From Mesotaenium endlicherianum (lineage: Eukaryota; Streptophyta; Zygnematophyceae; Zygnematales; Mesotaeniaceae), in NCBI GenBank assembly GCA_009602735.1, contig WELA01006056.1:65759-126354 (forward strand): a DNA stretch of 60,596 nt, in the 5' to 3' direction. The position numbers and the translations under genes were made by a program. Below the pieces are notes generated by a model, which did no database searches, was not told the DNA's origin, and saw only the letters and a program-made list of their open reading frames with translations. Positions 46,561 to 58,251 of the stretch are shown here, one piece after another. Each line of letters starts with the position of its first letter. Positions within the stretch are counted from its first letter, which is position 1.

Positions 46561-47133
46561 GAGAGGACAGACGAGGATTGGAGAAAGGTATCTCAACTTC
46601 CAGACAGGCTTAAAATTTGTATATTGTGTGCATGCAGATCACACCTGCGTGCCACTGCCGTGTCTCATCTGACTGCTACGAGTGGGGAGCAGGTGGACAT
46701 TGGTGGGAGCCAAAGAAGGCGGCTGTCAAGCAATGAGTGGCGCGCATTAGAGAGGTTGCATAAAGGAGAGCAAGAGTACAAAGTGGGTACTAGCAAGGCC
46801 TTAGAGTGTGCGTTACTGTTTGGAGAGTTTGTGGAGGAGCAAATGCAAAGTCTCTGGGATGTGCTGAAGTAGTTCACTTGTTCAATACTTGGCTCGCAGA
46901 GAAGGATAGAGGCAGATTAGACATGCACGTGTGCAACACAAAGCATGTGAATTTGTTGGTTGGTTCACAAGGCTTGCAGTGGATGAGAGGTAACAAGCAC
47001 CCTAGAAGATATTTTAACAAGGCAGTAGTGGAGGAGGTGTGCACATAAAGACGCACAAGGTACTGGATGCAGTCATAGGGATGGAGATCTACATGTACAT
47101 CACCCAGATGATAGTTTAACCAAGCATGGAATC
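46561..47133 (+). other. Possible downstream exons interrupted by A2
   Basis: After an acceptor-like TGTGCATGCAG (46637), an open frame to 46872 (RRRLSSNEWRALERLHKGEQEYK) reads like protein. A second frame at 46860-47045 (VVHLFNTWLAEKDRGRL) follows in another register and may end at a donor-like AGAG/GTAACA. These could be a further cargo gene or a 3' extension of the methyltransferase, cut off by the A2 insertion at 47134. No family is recognised. Confidence 0.35.
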
Positions 47134-47854
47134 TGAAAATGAATTGACTTACCAATAGGCGATTAACAATTAATAAGGATCTTTACATCAGCAAGTAATC
47201 TTTATGGTATTTTCCGTTAACTGGTTAAACGGCAAAGGACAACACACTAGCAGTGAATAATACTCGTAAGTCAAATGCGAGTAAACTAGCATCAATAATG
47301 CAAATCAGTAAACTCATACATAAGCAAGGTTAGAAGACAGTGCGTATCAATGGCTTCTCGCCTTGGATTCATATCCCTCTCAGTAAGCTGTACAAGAGAG
47401 TTGGCCTCGTTTCCAAATGCTGAACTCGAGAGTAATGCCTAGCATATGTACATGGAATGAGTTTACTGTTCAACGGTCAGTGCGATGGCACCGCCTACCC
47501 GGGAGTTAACCACGTTGGTAGGACCTCGGTTAACCAAATCCACCGCCATCTCCCATCATCCCGAATCGCCATCCATCATAGGGATGTCATTTGGCGATTC
47601 ATCTAGCATACCACACTTAGATGCATATCGAGGCAGTTCGCTGCTACCGAGTACGGAAGTCAGCTGGCTGTCAAAGAATGTGTCAGCAAGCTGACTTAAG
47701 TTAACTTCAGCCTGCTGCTTTCGGCAGAGTCATTAAACTGATATTAAATATGAACTCCAGCAAACTGATTATTAACTAGAGTTCAGCAGGCTGAACTTAA
47801 TTAACTATTATATTTAAATGAATAATATATCAACTAATATACTGATTCATTACA
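47134..47854 (-). repeat. 3' LTR of chromovirus A2
   Basis: 721 bp. Preceded on the minus strand by the hairpin GTTGTCG-AGG-CGACAAC (47889-47873) and the purine tract TAAGTTGAAGGGAT (47868-47855). Confidence 0.93.
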
Positions 47855-47939
47855 ATCCCTTCAACTTATCATGTTGTCGCCTCGACAACACTAACACTAA
47901 TAACAGCGTGCTGTCCCTTCCGGCCCCATCCTACTGCCA

Positions 47940-49601
47940 TTAGGAGGGAGATGTCCCTGAGGCTCTATACTCAGGGGAGCCAGACCTCCTCCTGTCTCGG
48001 GGTCTTCTGAAGCCTGTCAGAGAGGGAGGTTCCGTGTAAGGACCCCGCGGAGAACGCAGTAACTGGGCTGTTTCCTCCTGCACAGTCTGGAGGGAGGCAG
48101 CCTTCTCCTGGGCAGCCCTCAAACTGACAGGTACGTATACCGGCATCCCAGAAGGATGTTGCATGACATGAGCCAAGGGTACATGCCCTCTCTGCGAGGG
48201 AGATGCTGGCAGGCCTCTGGCTATCTCCCGAGCAGCCCTCCTGTCTGCCCTGTCTGACTGGGTCTCCTTGCCTGGAGATGGGCTCTGTCCTCTGGCAGTC
48301 CCCAGCCAAGTGATATCCTCCTCTTGAGCGAGTTGCTGCGGGGCCCACCCCGTCTTCTCCCTTACAGGGGATGTGGCAGGTGTCAGGATCACGGCGGGGC
48401 TAGTGTCCTCCTCCTCGCCTTCCTCTTCGTCCTCCTCCGACTCCTCCTCCTCTCCGTCCCCGGGTTCCTCTGAGACTTCTGGGGTCTCTTCTGTCAGCTG
48501 CTCCAGCTCTTCTCGAGAAAAAGAATATCATACTGACCTTCCCCTTTTGGGTGCTGGTGGGGGCTGTTGAGTCCGGACCGCATAGAGGTCCTTTTCCCCC
48601 TGCTTACTTGCCCATTTGGCATAAGCGTGCTTCCCTTTGGAGAATGACTCTCGGGCCCTGCTTCTGTCCCCCTGCATCTCCTGGCTCATGCATTCTCTGA
48701 CTCCATCCAATCTTGGGTCCCAAGCCGCAATGTGAGGGGGCAATACTATGTTCCTCTTTAGGTCTGTCGGGAAATCCTCATCCGTCGCCCTGTCATTCTG
48801 CTGGTCCCTCATGTTGATGGTCATCCAACGCCAATCGGTGGGCTTTTGGAAGAAGGCAGCGTCTGTCCTTTTAAGAGTACAAGGGTACCAGTGCCCTGCA
48901 AAGTCTAGCTGATTGGTTTCCCTGGCCACAAATTCTTAGCTCCTCCTCTCCACCTCGTTGTACATGGCCTTGAACCTGTTATGGGGTGTTGAGTCCTTGA
49001 AGCTGTCCGCGTCCATGGGGATCATCCTGATGACCCTATCTGCCCCCCAGATACGAGGAATCGAGACAGCTCCTGCTTTGTTCACCTGGGCCATTGCCTT
49101 GGCCTCTCCGATTGTATATCCTACCATCCTGGCGTAATCGTGGTAGAGGAGGAGCCCTGTGCTGACCTCTATATACTTGTCAAAGTTTTCGGATGTCTCC
49201 CCTTCCTTCTGGAGGATTTCCTTCTGCGACTCACTGCGACTTCTCTGGGCATACTTGAAGGCCTCCTCCAGTAGATCAAAGCCCTTGCCCAGCACCGTGT
49301 AGCGGTAGCTGCTGATTCTCCTCTGTTCTTCTTCTTCAGCCTGCTGCTTCCGCTTCTCCTCAGCTTGCCTCTCCTCCTCTGCTTTCTTGGCCTCCTCTGC
49401 AGCTTTTCTGTCCATTTCTTCCTGCCTCAGTCTGGCCTGTTCCTCCTCCTCCTTCTTCTTCTGTGCCTCCCGCTGTTGTTGGAGTCGTTGTGATTCCCAA
49501 GCGGAGATGGAAGATGATTCGGTGTCTCCACGGAATTGCAAGTATTCTGCATGTGCCTCTTCCGCCCTTCTCTTCCTCTTGAGTTCCGACTTTTGAGTCA
49601 T
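47940..49601 (-). pseudogene. Extra gene after pol (family A ORF3), A2 copy
   Basis: ATG at 49601 (MTQKSELKRKRRAEEA) follows the predicted 108-nt intron (49710-49603). The first part (to TAA 48936-48938) holds the charged coiled coil and the SSYRYTVLGKGFDLLEEAFKY block. The same frame continues with QLDFAGHWYPCTLKR and WRWMTINMRDQQND up to a TGA at 48528-48530, then an acidic region, then MILTPATSPVREKTG to GTSPS at 47940. A stop (TGA) occupies the position of the first stop in A1 as well. Other decay differs between copies. No homologue is recognised and no transmembrane segment is seen. Confidence 0.72.
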
Positions 49602-49602
49602 C

Positions 49603-49710
49603 CTGCTCAATCATAAACACAATACAGTTAGTGAAGTCATGATATTTTGCCGCTACTGAACGCCCTTGATGAAGAGGGACGCGATCGGGAGAGTTCCTAG
49701 TGTGGAATAC
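49603..49710 (-). other. Predicted 108-nt leader intron before the extra gene of A2
   Basis: Donor CACCAG/GTATTCC, branch-like TCACTAAC and acceptor TTGAGCAG/G-ATG. Identical in length and position to 32595-32702 of A1. Confidence 0.6.
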
Positions 49711-50017
49711 CTGGTGTGAGTGAATATAAGGAAAAAATTGTGTTAGAAAGCAAGTGAGTGTGAGCGCAGGTTGAGTGTGTAATATGGTGATCAGAGAATA
49801 CCACGCCCTCCAACTTAAATTTAAAGGTGGGCTGCCTGTCAGGGCTGCCTGTCACCACTGTCACTAACTGTCACATCCCCCTCCAACTTATATGGAGACA
49901 GGACCTCCTGTCACCTTCCCATGTCTACTGAAGGGACAGTTAGGGCGGTGCCCCAGCCGCCCAAAAGTGGAACTGTTTCAACGCCCCTTTGGCATTGGTC
50001 AGCTGGTCTTTAAATTC

Positions 50018-53000
50018 TCAAGTGTCCCCAGAGGCATCGTAACCCTTCCATCGGATGAGGTCCTTCATGACATATTTAGACGATTGACGGACTGAGCGAG
50101 CGTCTAAAATCTCATCGACCTCATATTCCTCAGGGTCGCCGTCCCGGACAGCGGGGACCGGTCTCGGTTGGACAGGTAACCGACCTGTGAACATTGTATC
50201 ACCTTCGATGTATGGTTCCAGGAAGGAGACATTAAAGACCGGGTGACCCTTGTATTCAGTTGACATGTTCAATTTGTAAGCATTCTGACCGATACGACAT
50301 ACCACCGAATATGGACCGACCCAGACAGGGCCAAGCTTTTCCTTGACCACACCAGGGAGGTACAGGTGCTGAGAATGCAGTTTGACTAAATTGCCCTTGG
50401 AAAATGTGAGTTCCCAACGGTGTTGATTAGCGTATTTTTGTTGGTTTTCTTGGGCCTTGTGCAGGTTTCGTTGGACTTCTGACAGGGTGTCAGCAAACTC
50501 CTGAGTTAACTGGAGGGAGACCGGGTTGTCAATTCCTTCAGGGCAAGCTAAAGACTCCCCCAGTACATCTAAAGGAGACTTAGGGACTTTACCCAGGCTG
50601 AGTTCAAAAGGAGTCTTGCCCGTTGACGTGTGCACCGCACTGTTGACCGCAAACTGAATTTGAGGCAACAGGTCATCCCAATTATCTTGTTTTTGGTTAA
50701 TATATGCTCTCAGCACCTCCTGCAGAACTCGGTTAGTTCTTTCAGTCTGCCCATCAGTCTGAGGGTGGTTTGCTGTGCTGAGCAGCTGTTTGACTCCCAT
50801 TAACCCCATTAAAGCTCTCCAGAACTTAGAGGTGAATTTTGAGTCTCTGTCTGAGATGATATTAGAAGGGAGCCCATGTTGGCATACTACATGGTTGTAA
50901 AACTGTCTCGCTGTTTCGAGTGCAGTCACTTTGACAGTTGTGGGGATAAAAATGACCATTTTTGTCAGTTTATCCACGACTACCAGTATTGAATCATGCC
51001 CGTTGGCAGTTCTTGGTAGTGAGACCACCCAGTCCATGGATATAGTTTCCCAGCGTCCCGCTGGGATGGGTAGCGGTTGCAAGAGACCTCCGGGTGGTGT
51101 GTGCCGAGACTTATTTCTCTGACACTGGTCACAGGACTTGACATATTTCAAGACCTCCCGGGGTAACCCCTCCCAATGATAATGTTTTGCCAGTTTGCCA
51201 ACAGTTTTGGCCTGCCCCAAATGTCCACCCAGGAGACTGTCATGAGCTTGACTCAGTAAGAGAGACCTTATTTCCAAATTATTAGGAATGACCAGCTTCA
51301 GCCTGCCTGAAGTGGTTTCAGTCACCCAGACCCCTCCCTTGAGCTTATACCCGAGTGCAGTAGCACGACACACACCAGTAGTGGGGCTGGGCTCAAATGT
51401 TGGGTCAGAAAGGTAGGCTTTCCTAAGTTGTTCAAGGAAGGACTTTTTCACCTTTAGTGAAGTGAGTGCACACAGGACTTTATCTACAGCATGCTGACTA
51501 AAGTTCCTTTCTTGCAAGTCAGGTCTTCTAGAGAGTGCATCAGCAGGATTCAACTTCCCTGGTTTGTAGTCGATCTGGACTTGGAACTGCTCCAGCATCT
51601 GGCTCCAGCGGTTCTCCCTCCTCGACAGCTTGGACTTCTTCTGAAAGTGGGTCAGAGCTAGATGATCTGTAATCACCTTAAAAGCTTTACCATGTAAGTA
51701 TGCTCTCCACTGTTTGAGTACATGAATGATAGCTAGCAGCTCTTTATCATGCACTGAGTAATTAATCTCCGCTGGATTAAATTTCATAGACTCATACAAC
51801 ACAGGATGCCACTCCTGCCGTACCTTACCATCCTTTGTGGTTTTGTCAGCAGGCTGCAACAAAATAGCACCCATGGCAAAATCAGAGGCATCAGTAACCA
51901 CCTGCACCGGTTTGCTGGGGTCATACACGGCTAGCACTGGGGCAGAACAAAGGGCATCTTTAAGGGTCTGGAAGGCAGCCTGCTGCTCTTCCCCCCACAC
52001 ATACCCGATGTCTTTCTTAGTAAGGTCAGTCAGTTTACTGGCCTTTGTGGAATAATTCTCAATAAATCTCCTATAGTAGTTAGCCAACCCGAGGAAGGAT
52101 CTAACTTCAGAGACAGACTGTGGTACTGGCCAGTCCCTTATGGTCTGGACTTTCTTAGGATCCACACTGATGCCCTCTTTACTGACAACGTGGCCTAAGA
52201 ATTCAATACTTTCCTTAAAGAAATCACACTTGCTCATTTTAGCATACAAGTGATTTTTCCGCAGAGTGTCCAGCACTTTCTTTAAGTGTTCAGTGTGCTG
52301 AGCTTCATCTTTAGAGAAAATTAAAATATCATCCAGGAAAACTTGCACAAACTTATCCAAATAAGGTCTGAAAATGTCATTCATAGCACCCATAAAGGTA
52401 GCAGGAGCATTAGTCAGTCCAAATGGCATCACGTTGAACTCATAGTGTCCATAACGTGTGCGGAAAGCAGTCTTGTGTTCATCCCCCTCAGCAATTCTGA
52501 TTTGATGATAACCACTCTTGAGATCTATCTTACTGAACACCTTAGCGCCAGACAGGGTATCAAGCAAGTCCTCGATCCTGGGTAAAGCATACTTGTTCTT
52601 TACTGTAATTCTGTTCAGGGCTCTGTAATCCACACACATCCGCATACTGCCATCCTTTTTCTTAACAAATAGGATAGGTGCGCCGTACGGTGATTTACTG
52701 GGAGAAATGTAACCATTTTCCTCCAGCTCTGCAATCTGTGTTTTCAACTCCTCGCTCTCCAAATAAGACAAGCCATAAGTGCGTTGCCAGGGTGGCTGGC
52801 TACCAGGTAATAGATCAATCCTATGATCTACTTCCCTTTTAGGGGGTAGTCCTGGAGGCATGTTAAACACATCAGTGTACTGAGCAACAATTTTTGCAGC
52901 AGTAGGGTGCTCCGGAGGGCTTACCTTTTTCTCAACCACTTCTTCAGGTTGAGGAGGTACCTCTCTTAGCAGCAGACAGAACATTCTGTCTTCCTTCTGG

Positions 53001-53656
53001 TTCCAGCTTTTGACGAACTCCATTGCATTCAGCAACTTGCATCCTTCTGGAAGCCTCTTCTTTTCCTTCATTTGCCATCCACACAGGACAAGAGGAAGAG
53101 CACTGGTGGGTGCCAAGTCAGTCTGCCCATCACTGGCTCCTCTCACTTTAACTGTACCTCTGCTCCAACACACTTCAGCTTGATGTCTATTAAGCCAGGA
53201 CCTGCCTAGCACGAGATCATAAAAGCCAGTGTTGAGTACCTCAAATGTAAGCGTTTCAGTTAGAACTGCAATGCCAGAACCTAACTGGACCTCAATAGGC
53301 TTGGTTATAACTCCTCCCGGGATACTTGAGGCATCTCCAAGGAATATTTTTCTATTCCCTTGGGTGACAGTAGGCAGCCTTAGCCGCTTAACTAAGTCCT
53401 TGTGGATAAAAGTATGTGACGCCCCTCCGTCAACAAATGCCCTCACCTTCCTACCTGCAATCATGCAATGCAGTAGGATAGGGGGGACTGTCTTTTCCTG
53501 ACTTTCGCATTGTTCTCCTGACGTAGCAAAGAAATGTTGGACATCAGGTGGAACAAGAGCATCCAGAGTGTGCACTCTCTGGACGTCTATATTACTGATG
53601 GTCTCCTTTATCTGTTTGTCAGGCATGCATAGTGAATCCAGTTCAGCAGGACCCAT
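50018..53656 (-). CDS. pol polyprotein of chromovirus A2
   Basis: 1212 codons from the first Met, but translation is probably by -1 frameshift from gag, so the N-terminus is earlier. The protease has D76 in [12 protein letters not shown] (about residues 290-510) has [27 protein letters not shown] and catalytic FLDD at 440-443. RNase H (about 585-680) starts [13 protein letters not shown]. The integrase HHCC finger uses H805, H812, C842 and C845, and the catalytic triad is D875, D936, E972 (DGQTERTN). The chromodomain starts at about residue 1172 ([12 protein letters not shown]...LIRWKGYD) and is cut by TGA at 50018-50020, where A1 keeps Trp. The remaining frame downstream still matches A1. 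Confidence 0.93.
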   Translation of the reverse strand: MGPAELDSLCMPDKQIKETISNIDVQRVHTLDALVPPDVQHFFATSGEQCESQEKTVPPILLHCMIAGRKVRAFVDGGASHTFIHKDLVKRLRLPTVTQGNRKIFLGDASSIPGGVITKPIEVQLGSGIAVLTETLTFEVLNTGFYDLVLGRSWLNRHQAEVCWSRGTVKVRGASDGQTDLAPTSALPLVLCGWQMKEKKRLPEGCKLLNAMEFVKSWNQKEDRMFCLLLREVPPQPEEVVEKKVSPPEHPTAAKIVAQYTDVFNMPPGLPPKREVDHRIDLLPGSQPPWQRTYGLSYLESEELKTQIAELEENGYISPSKSPYGAPILFVKKKDGSMRMCVDYRALNRITVKNKYALPRIEDLLDTLSGAKVFSKIDLKSGYHQIRIAEGDEHKTAFRTRYGHYEFNVMPFGLTNAPATFMGAMNDIFRPYLDKFVQVFLDDILIFSKDEAQHTEHLKKVLDTLRKNHLYAKMSKCDFFKESIEFLGHVVSKEGISVDPKKVQTIRDWPVPQSVSEVRSFLGLANYYRRFIENYSTKASKLTDLTKKDIGYVWGEEQQAAFQTLKDALCSAPVLAVYDPSKPVQVVTDASDFAMGAILLQPADKTTKDGKVRQEWHPVLYESMKFNPAEINYSVHDKELLAIIHVLKQWRAYLHGKAFKVITDHLALTHFQKKSKLSRRENRWSQMLEQFQVQIDYKPGKLNPADALSRRPDLQERNFSQHAVDKVLCALTSLKVKKSFLEQLRKAYLSDPTFEPSPTTGVCRATALGYKLKGGVWVTETTSGRLKLVIPNNLEIRSLLLSQAHDSLLGGHLGQAKTVGKLAKHYHWEGLPREVLKYVKSCDQCQRNKSRHTPPGGLLQPLPIPAGRWETISMDWVVSLPRTANGHDSILVVVDKLTKMVIFIPTTVKVTALETARQFYNHVVCQHGLPSNIISDRDSKFTSKFWRALMGLMGVKQLLSTANHPQTDGQTERTNRVLQEVLRAYINQKQDNWDDLLPQIQFAVNSAVHTSTGKTPFELSLGKVPKSPLDVLGESLACPEGIDNPVSLQLTQEFADTLSEVQRNLHKAQENQQKYANQHRWELTFSKGNLVKLHSQHLYLPGVVKEKLGPVWVGPYSVVCRIGQNAYKLNMSTEYKGHPVFNVSFLEPYIEGDTMFTGRLPVQPRPVPAVRDGDPEEYEVDEILDARSVRQSSKYVMKDLIRWKGYDASGDT

Positions 53657-53724
53657 AATACCTGCTACGAGGGCAGCTAGTGACGACTCACTATCTCTAG
53701 CATCCTCACAGTCAGTAGACTGGA

Positions 53725-55202
53725 TTACTGACTGTTGCTGTCTTTTAAAGGCTGGTCTTTTCTCTCGACCTTAGGCAGGTGCTTGACCGGACACTGTTCT
53801 CTGTAGTGGCCTTTCTGCTGACAATGGTAGCAAGTAGATTTTGCTGAGGCTGGTCTCGGCTTAGTCCTACCACCACCCCTTCCATAGCCACCTCGAGAGG
53901 GACCACCTCTACCTCTAGACTGAATAGCATTGTACTCATACTCATATTCATCACCCTGATTATCCTCAGCCTGGTCTCCTTCAACTGCATTGTAGGAACC
54001 GTGGGGCTTTTTGACAATCTTAGACACCAAAGCATTACTCTGGCGCTTGTGATTGAACTGCTGCTGATCCCAGGCGTCAGCATCCTGGATCAAGTCAGCC
54101 AGTTTCTCATACTTTTTCTCAGCAAAATGACCAGAGACCTCGGATTTCAAGCCATACCTGAAGTATGCTATCCTATACCGTTCTGGCAAATCTGGCTGCT
54201 TCATCATGTTCTCTTGGAACTTTTGAGCAAACTCAGCAACTGAAGTGGTCTGCTTCAGTGTCAGGGAGATCATCGCATAGATAGCTTTCTCCTGCTGGTT
54301 GATGACATCAAACTTCTCATGCAACTTCTCGACAACTCTACCCACGTAGGGTCACCAAGTTCCCGAGCCTTACGCTCTCCCTTCCAGTAAAGCCACCAGT
54401 CTGCGGCACTGCCTTTTAGTAGCGCACCGGTGTGCCTGACCTTCTCATGATCTTGCAGTTCTTGGTAGTTCTCCAGCCACTGCTCAACATCAGCGAGAAA
54501 CTTGATCAGGTAATATTTTCTGTTTCCCTCAGGATCCTATTCCTGGGGAGGTTTCGGCTTGGGCTTACTAGGCCCTCGGCCACCACCACTGGTGGTTTGA
54601 GACCCCAGTTGGTCTCTGTCCCGCAGTAGGGACATTATGATTCTTTTGTCCTCCTGCTGGGACTGATACATGGTCGCTATTTGCGACTGCATCTGAACGA
54701 ACAATGCTCCCAAGTCTACACTTTGGGGTGGTAGATTAGCAAGTGCAGCAGCAGCATTGGCATCTAATCGCTGAGTAGTGTCCTCAACAATCCCTCTCGC
54801 TCCTGCAGCAGCAATTCCTGCCGCATTCAGCCGGTCACGTATTTGACCTAGGGGTACATTAAGTTGTACAGCAGGAGGTGGGTTCAGAACATTGGCCCTT
54901 GATGCCATAAGTTCCTCGACAGTGCGCACGTCAGCTGGCTGTCTTTCCCTCCTTTCGGTATCTTCAGCGGCCTTTGCTAATCGTTCAGCTTCTAGCCTGG
55001 CTCTCTCCTCCTCAGCTTGCCGTGCTGCGACTGCGGCAATAGCAGCTGCCTCATCTGCAGCCTCCCTAGCTGCAGTATCTGCTACTGCTTCCGAATAGGT
55101 ACGGTTTCCCGCTACATGGCTTTCCGCCTGGTTTTCGACATTCTCGTTATCCTGGTTCTCCATGTCTCGGGAGTTGCTAGTTTGAGACCTTGTCCTTACC
55201 AT
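53725..55202 (-). pseudogene. gag of chromovirus A2 (one stop, one frameshift)
   Basis: ATG at 55202 (MVRTRSQTSNSRDM) starts a charged Ala/Glu-rich coiled coil. TAG at about 54537-54539 replaces the Tyr codon of A1. The frame continues in the same register (DPEGNRKYYLIKFLADVEQW) until a one-base deletion near 54338. The rest (EKLHEKFDVINQQEKAIY) leads to an RGG box near 53880 and a CCHC zinc knuckle (CYHCQQKGHYREQC, near 53800). It ends at TAA 53725-53727. The canonical slippery heptamer lies just before the stop. Confidence 0.85.
53743..53749 (-). promoter_or_regulatory. Predicted -1 ribosomal frameshift site between gag and pol of A2
   Basis: In the gag frame the codons read CCT TTA AAA GAC, giving the heptamer T TTA AAA (X XXY YYZ) 15 nt before the gag stop codon. 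Slipping back one base enters a frame that is open into pol (AGA CAG CAA CAG TCA GTA ATC). A1 has a substitution in the heptamer. Confidence 0.7.
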
Positions 55203-55223
55203 ACAAAGAAGACTGTGATAACT

Positions 55224-55235
55224 GCTCCGATACCA
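55224..55235 (-). other. Primer-binding site of A2
   Basis: On the minus strand TGGTATCGGAGC starts two bases after the 5' LTR end. Initiator tRNA-Met type. Confidence 0.88.
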
Positions 55236-55236
55236 C

Positions 55237-55956
55237 TGAAATGAATCGACTTACCAAATAGGCGATTAACAATTAATAAAGATCTTTATATCAGCAAGTA
55301 ATCTTTATGGTATTTTCCGTTAACTGGTTAAACGGCAAAGGACAACACACTAGCAGTGAATAATACTCGTAAGTCAAATGCGAGTAAACTAGCATCAATA
55401 ATGCAAATCAGTAAACTCATACATAAGCAAGGTTAGAAGACAGTGCGTATCAATGGCTTCTCGCCTTGGATTCAGATCTCTCTCAGTAAGCTGTACAAGA
55501 GAGTTGGCCTCGTTTCCGAATGCCGAACTCGAGAGCAATGCCTAGCATATGTACATGGAATGAGTTTACTGTTCAACGGTCAGTGCGATGGCACCGCCTA
55601 CCCGGGAGTTAACCACGTTGGTAGGACCTCGGTTAACCAAATCCACTGCCATCTCCCATCATCCCGAATCGCCATCCATCATAGGGATGTCATTTGGCCA
55701 TTCATCTAGCATACCACACTTAGATGCATATCGAGGCAGTTCGCTGCTACCGAGTACGGAAGTCAGCTGGCTGTCAAAGAATGTGTCAGCAAGCTGACTT
55801 AAGTTGACTTCAGCCTGCTGCTTTCGGCCGAGTTATTAAACTGATATTAAATATGAAGTCCAGCAGACTGATTATTAACTAGAGTTCAGCAGGCTGAACT
55901 TAATTAACTATTATATTTAAATGAATATATATCAACTAATATACTGATTCATAACA
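55237..55956 (-). repeat. 5' LTR of chromovirus A2
   Basis: 720 bp, nearly identical to the 3' LTR at 47134, with TG...CA ends on the minus strand. Confidence 0.93.
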
Positions 55957-56340
55957 GGTCCACATGCTTATGTGTACAAGCATGGCAGAACATGCATATG
56001 GGTACAGACATGACGTTTGTTTAATTGGCAAAACCTAAAGATGTCCTATGTGACAGCACCTGGACCTGTTTTGCATTACGGAGAACTGGACCTACACTAT
56101 GAGCGCATGCAAATAAAGCAGAAACGCTCCCAGCCAGACTTTGCATCGCAAGTAGATAAATATGCAAGCTGGGGGTGGATGATGGCTATAGTGTGGAATG
56201 CAAGACACACAGTGCAAAGAAGGCTATGTGAGCAATTAGATGCCTTGAAACAGGTGCCGTGTGAGGTAGGTACATGTCGCTTGCATCGTACGGAGTCACA
56301 AATGCAGTGAGGGGCACGGCTGCTTGCAAGTGCTAATAAA
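55957..56340 (+). other. Possible exon fragment right of A2
   Basis: An open frame 56017-56310 (MSYVTAPGPVLHYGELDLHYERMQIKQKR...) reads like protein and includes a possible donor (GTGAG/GTAGGT near 56267). It may be the continuation of the frames at 46624-47045 before A2 inserted. No family recognised. Confidence 0.3.
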
Positions 56341-56351
56341 GTGAAACCTTC

Positions 56352-57985
56352 TCAAACATCTGGACCAAACCCTACATCTACTACACCAAACCCTAGATAA
56401 TCAAACAGTGCTTCCCTGATGGCAGCACCTGCAGCCTCGTCTGCAAGTGGTACATCTCCGTCCTCATCGCTGTCGTCATCATCTGCGCCACCATCACCGG
56501 CTCCATCATCATGTTCATGCAGCGCGTCATCACCTTCCGCCAGCACCTGAGGCAACAGGGGCATCCCATCCAAGCGCTGCCAGTCCTTAACTGCCCGCGG
56601 GTCTTCATTCATGACTATTTGCCCGTTATGAAGTACGCAGCAGGTGCGCATCTTTCGCTCTAAGCGTCCTACCTGGGACGGGTGATTCACTCTACCCCCG
56701 AACATACGCCACACAGACTTAAACATACCAAACGCCCTCTCCACAACCATGCGCGTCGAAGAGAGGGCCGTGTTGAAGAGCTTCTGCTCTTCGCAGAGGG
56801 GGTTATACTATTCCTGTAGGAAGAGACGAGCCAATGATCTAAGGAGTAGCCTCCATCCCCGATAATGTAAGGAGGGATGCGTGTGTCACCATGCACAATA
56901 GCAGGCCCCCTAAAGAGCCCGCGCCCATGCTGGTTCTTTTTTCCCAACCATGACCGCTTTAGAATGCGCATGTCGTGCATGGAGCCCACAGCTCCAACAG
57001 CAACATTGTAGAATAACGCATTATGTCCAACGACAGCTTGCAGGCAGATACTGTAATTGCTATGACGATCCCAGTAGGCCTTGGGGTCTCCTAAATTAGG
57101 TCTCTGAATTTCAATGTGGGACACATCAATGGACCCAACACAGTTGGGGAAACCTCTGACATTAAAATTCCCCTCTATAGCAGCCTGAAGTGCACGCCCG
57201 CGGCGAGGCATGTTCACAAAGGACCCTAGTTTGGTAGTGACAGCAACTGTGAACTTGTGCACAATATTTGAAACTGTGTTGACACCTAGGCCAAAGTGTG
57301 CAGATAACGCTAGGTAAGTCATCCCTGTCCCTAGCTTGAACAGCGACACCAAGACCATTGTGGGCACATCTATCACTCTGTTGCGTATGTCAGAGAAGCA
57401 ATACGGGGTATGGGTGGCAAGGAGGGGCTCTAGGAGCACAACAAGCGAAGCCCAAAACTTAACAGAGACCCTGAAGAGGGGAATCCACTGGTCAGGATCT
57501 TAAAAAGCAACTGTGTTTTGGATAGCCTGACTCCAATCAGTGGAACGGGGTCTGATGTACCACTCTGACGTCTGAATGGAGCGAAACAAGTGGTCTATAC
57601 GAGCCTCAATGTCAGACTCATAGCCAAAGAAAGCTGTTATGAAAATAATGTTACTCAGGGACATGTTCATGCCCGCGCTATTCCTTCTACCCGCGTCGTA
57701 AAACCCCAGAAAGTCTAAAGTTTCGTCTGTGCTGTCATCACTGTCGTACGCATTCATGCACATCTGTTTATCGTCGTCACTATCACACAATTGAAGGAAG
57801 GTTTCCCAGGCAGCATACCCGAGCATGGGAAGAGCACTGGTGGGAAGGTTTGGAAGGAGACGCGATCCTGCCATCCCTGCTGCAGGCTTAAAGATAAACA
57901 CCTCTACTGAGCATAATGAAGCACTCAGGCCACAACACTTCTCTCCGAATAGCACAGTGAAGCTTACCTGGTGGAGAAGAAGCAC
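56352..57985 (-). pseudogene. PIF/Harbinger DDE transposase (one stop, one frameshift)
   Basis: A single frame runs from about 57985 to TAA 57500-57502 and continues without a register change (DPDQWIPLFRVSVKFWASL). The catalytic core shows the first Asp in GSIDVSHIEIQRP, the second in GAVGSMHDMRILKRS and an HTH-like stretch (LSAHFGLGVNTVSNIV). A one-base loss in a C-run (plus-strand G-run 56798-56802) shifts the frame just before the Glu of RMVVERAFGMFKSVWR. The C-terminus is acidic (DDDSDEDGDVPL) and ends at 56352. The protein would cut and paste the element at TWA targets. As read here it is inactive. Confidence 0.85.
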
Positions 57986-58251
57986 CTACAAAATGAGACG
58001 GACGACACTTGACGAAGCCGTCAATTTTGCCCTAAACTTTTTATTTCCTTCATTGCCCGTACCTCAATCTACTATCTTTTTCATGTGCCCACGGTGGTCG
58101 GTTACTGTCAGAGACTAGTCGAACGCTCACTTTGCTTCATTTGGCAACTTATTGAGCACTCATAAAGCGGTCGACCAGACTCACCAACCTATTCCTGACG
58201 ACATTAACCGCTTGTCAGACCGGTCCAGGAAGGTAGTCTACGAACTTTCTG
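57986..58251. other. Right subterminal region of the Harbinger-type element
   Basis: Non-coding, between transposase and right TIR. Contains GTAGTCTACG near 58233-58242, which pairs with the left subterminal CGTAGACCAC, extending the loose inverted similarity of the ends. Confidence 0.45.

Larger units (their letters stand above)
47134..55956 (-). mobile_element. Ty3/gypsy chromovirus A2, full length, with extra gene
   Basis: LTRs at 55237-55956 (5') and 47134-47854 (3') are about 720 bp and nearly identical, so this is the youngest large insertion seen. Order on the minus strand is PBS, gag, pol (protease-RT-RNase H-integrase-chromodomain), internal hairpin and polypurine tract, leader intron, extra gene, hairpin, polypurine tract, LTR. 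The flanking 5-mers GAATC (47129-47133) and GGTCC (55957-55961) do not form a clean TSD. gag has a stop and a frameshift; pol is one frame of 1212 codons. Confidence 0.94.

Noticed and set aside
47873-47889. Intrinsic transcription terminator
   Set aside because: The hairpin is followed by a purine tract and LTR rather than a T-run, and the DNA is eukaryotic.
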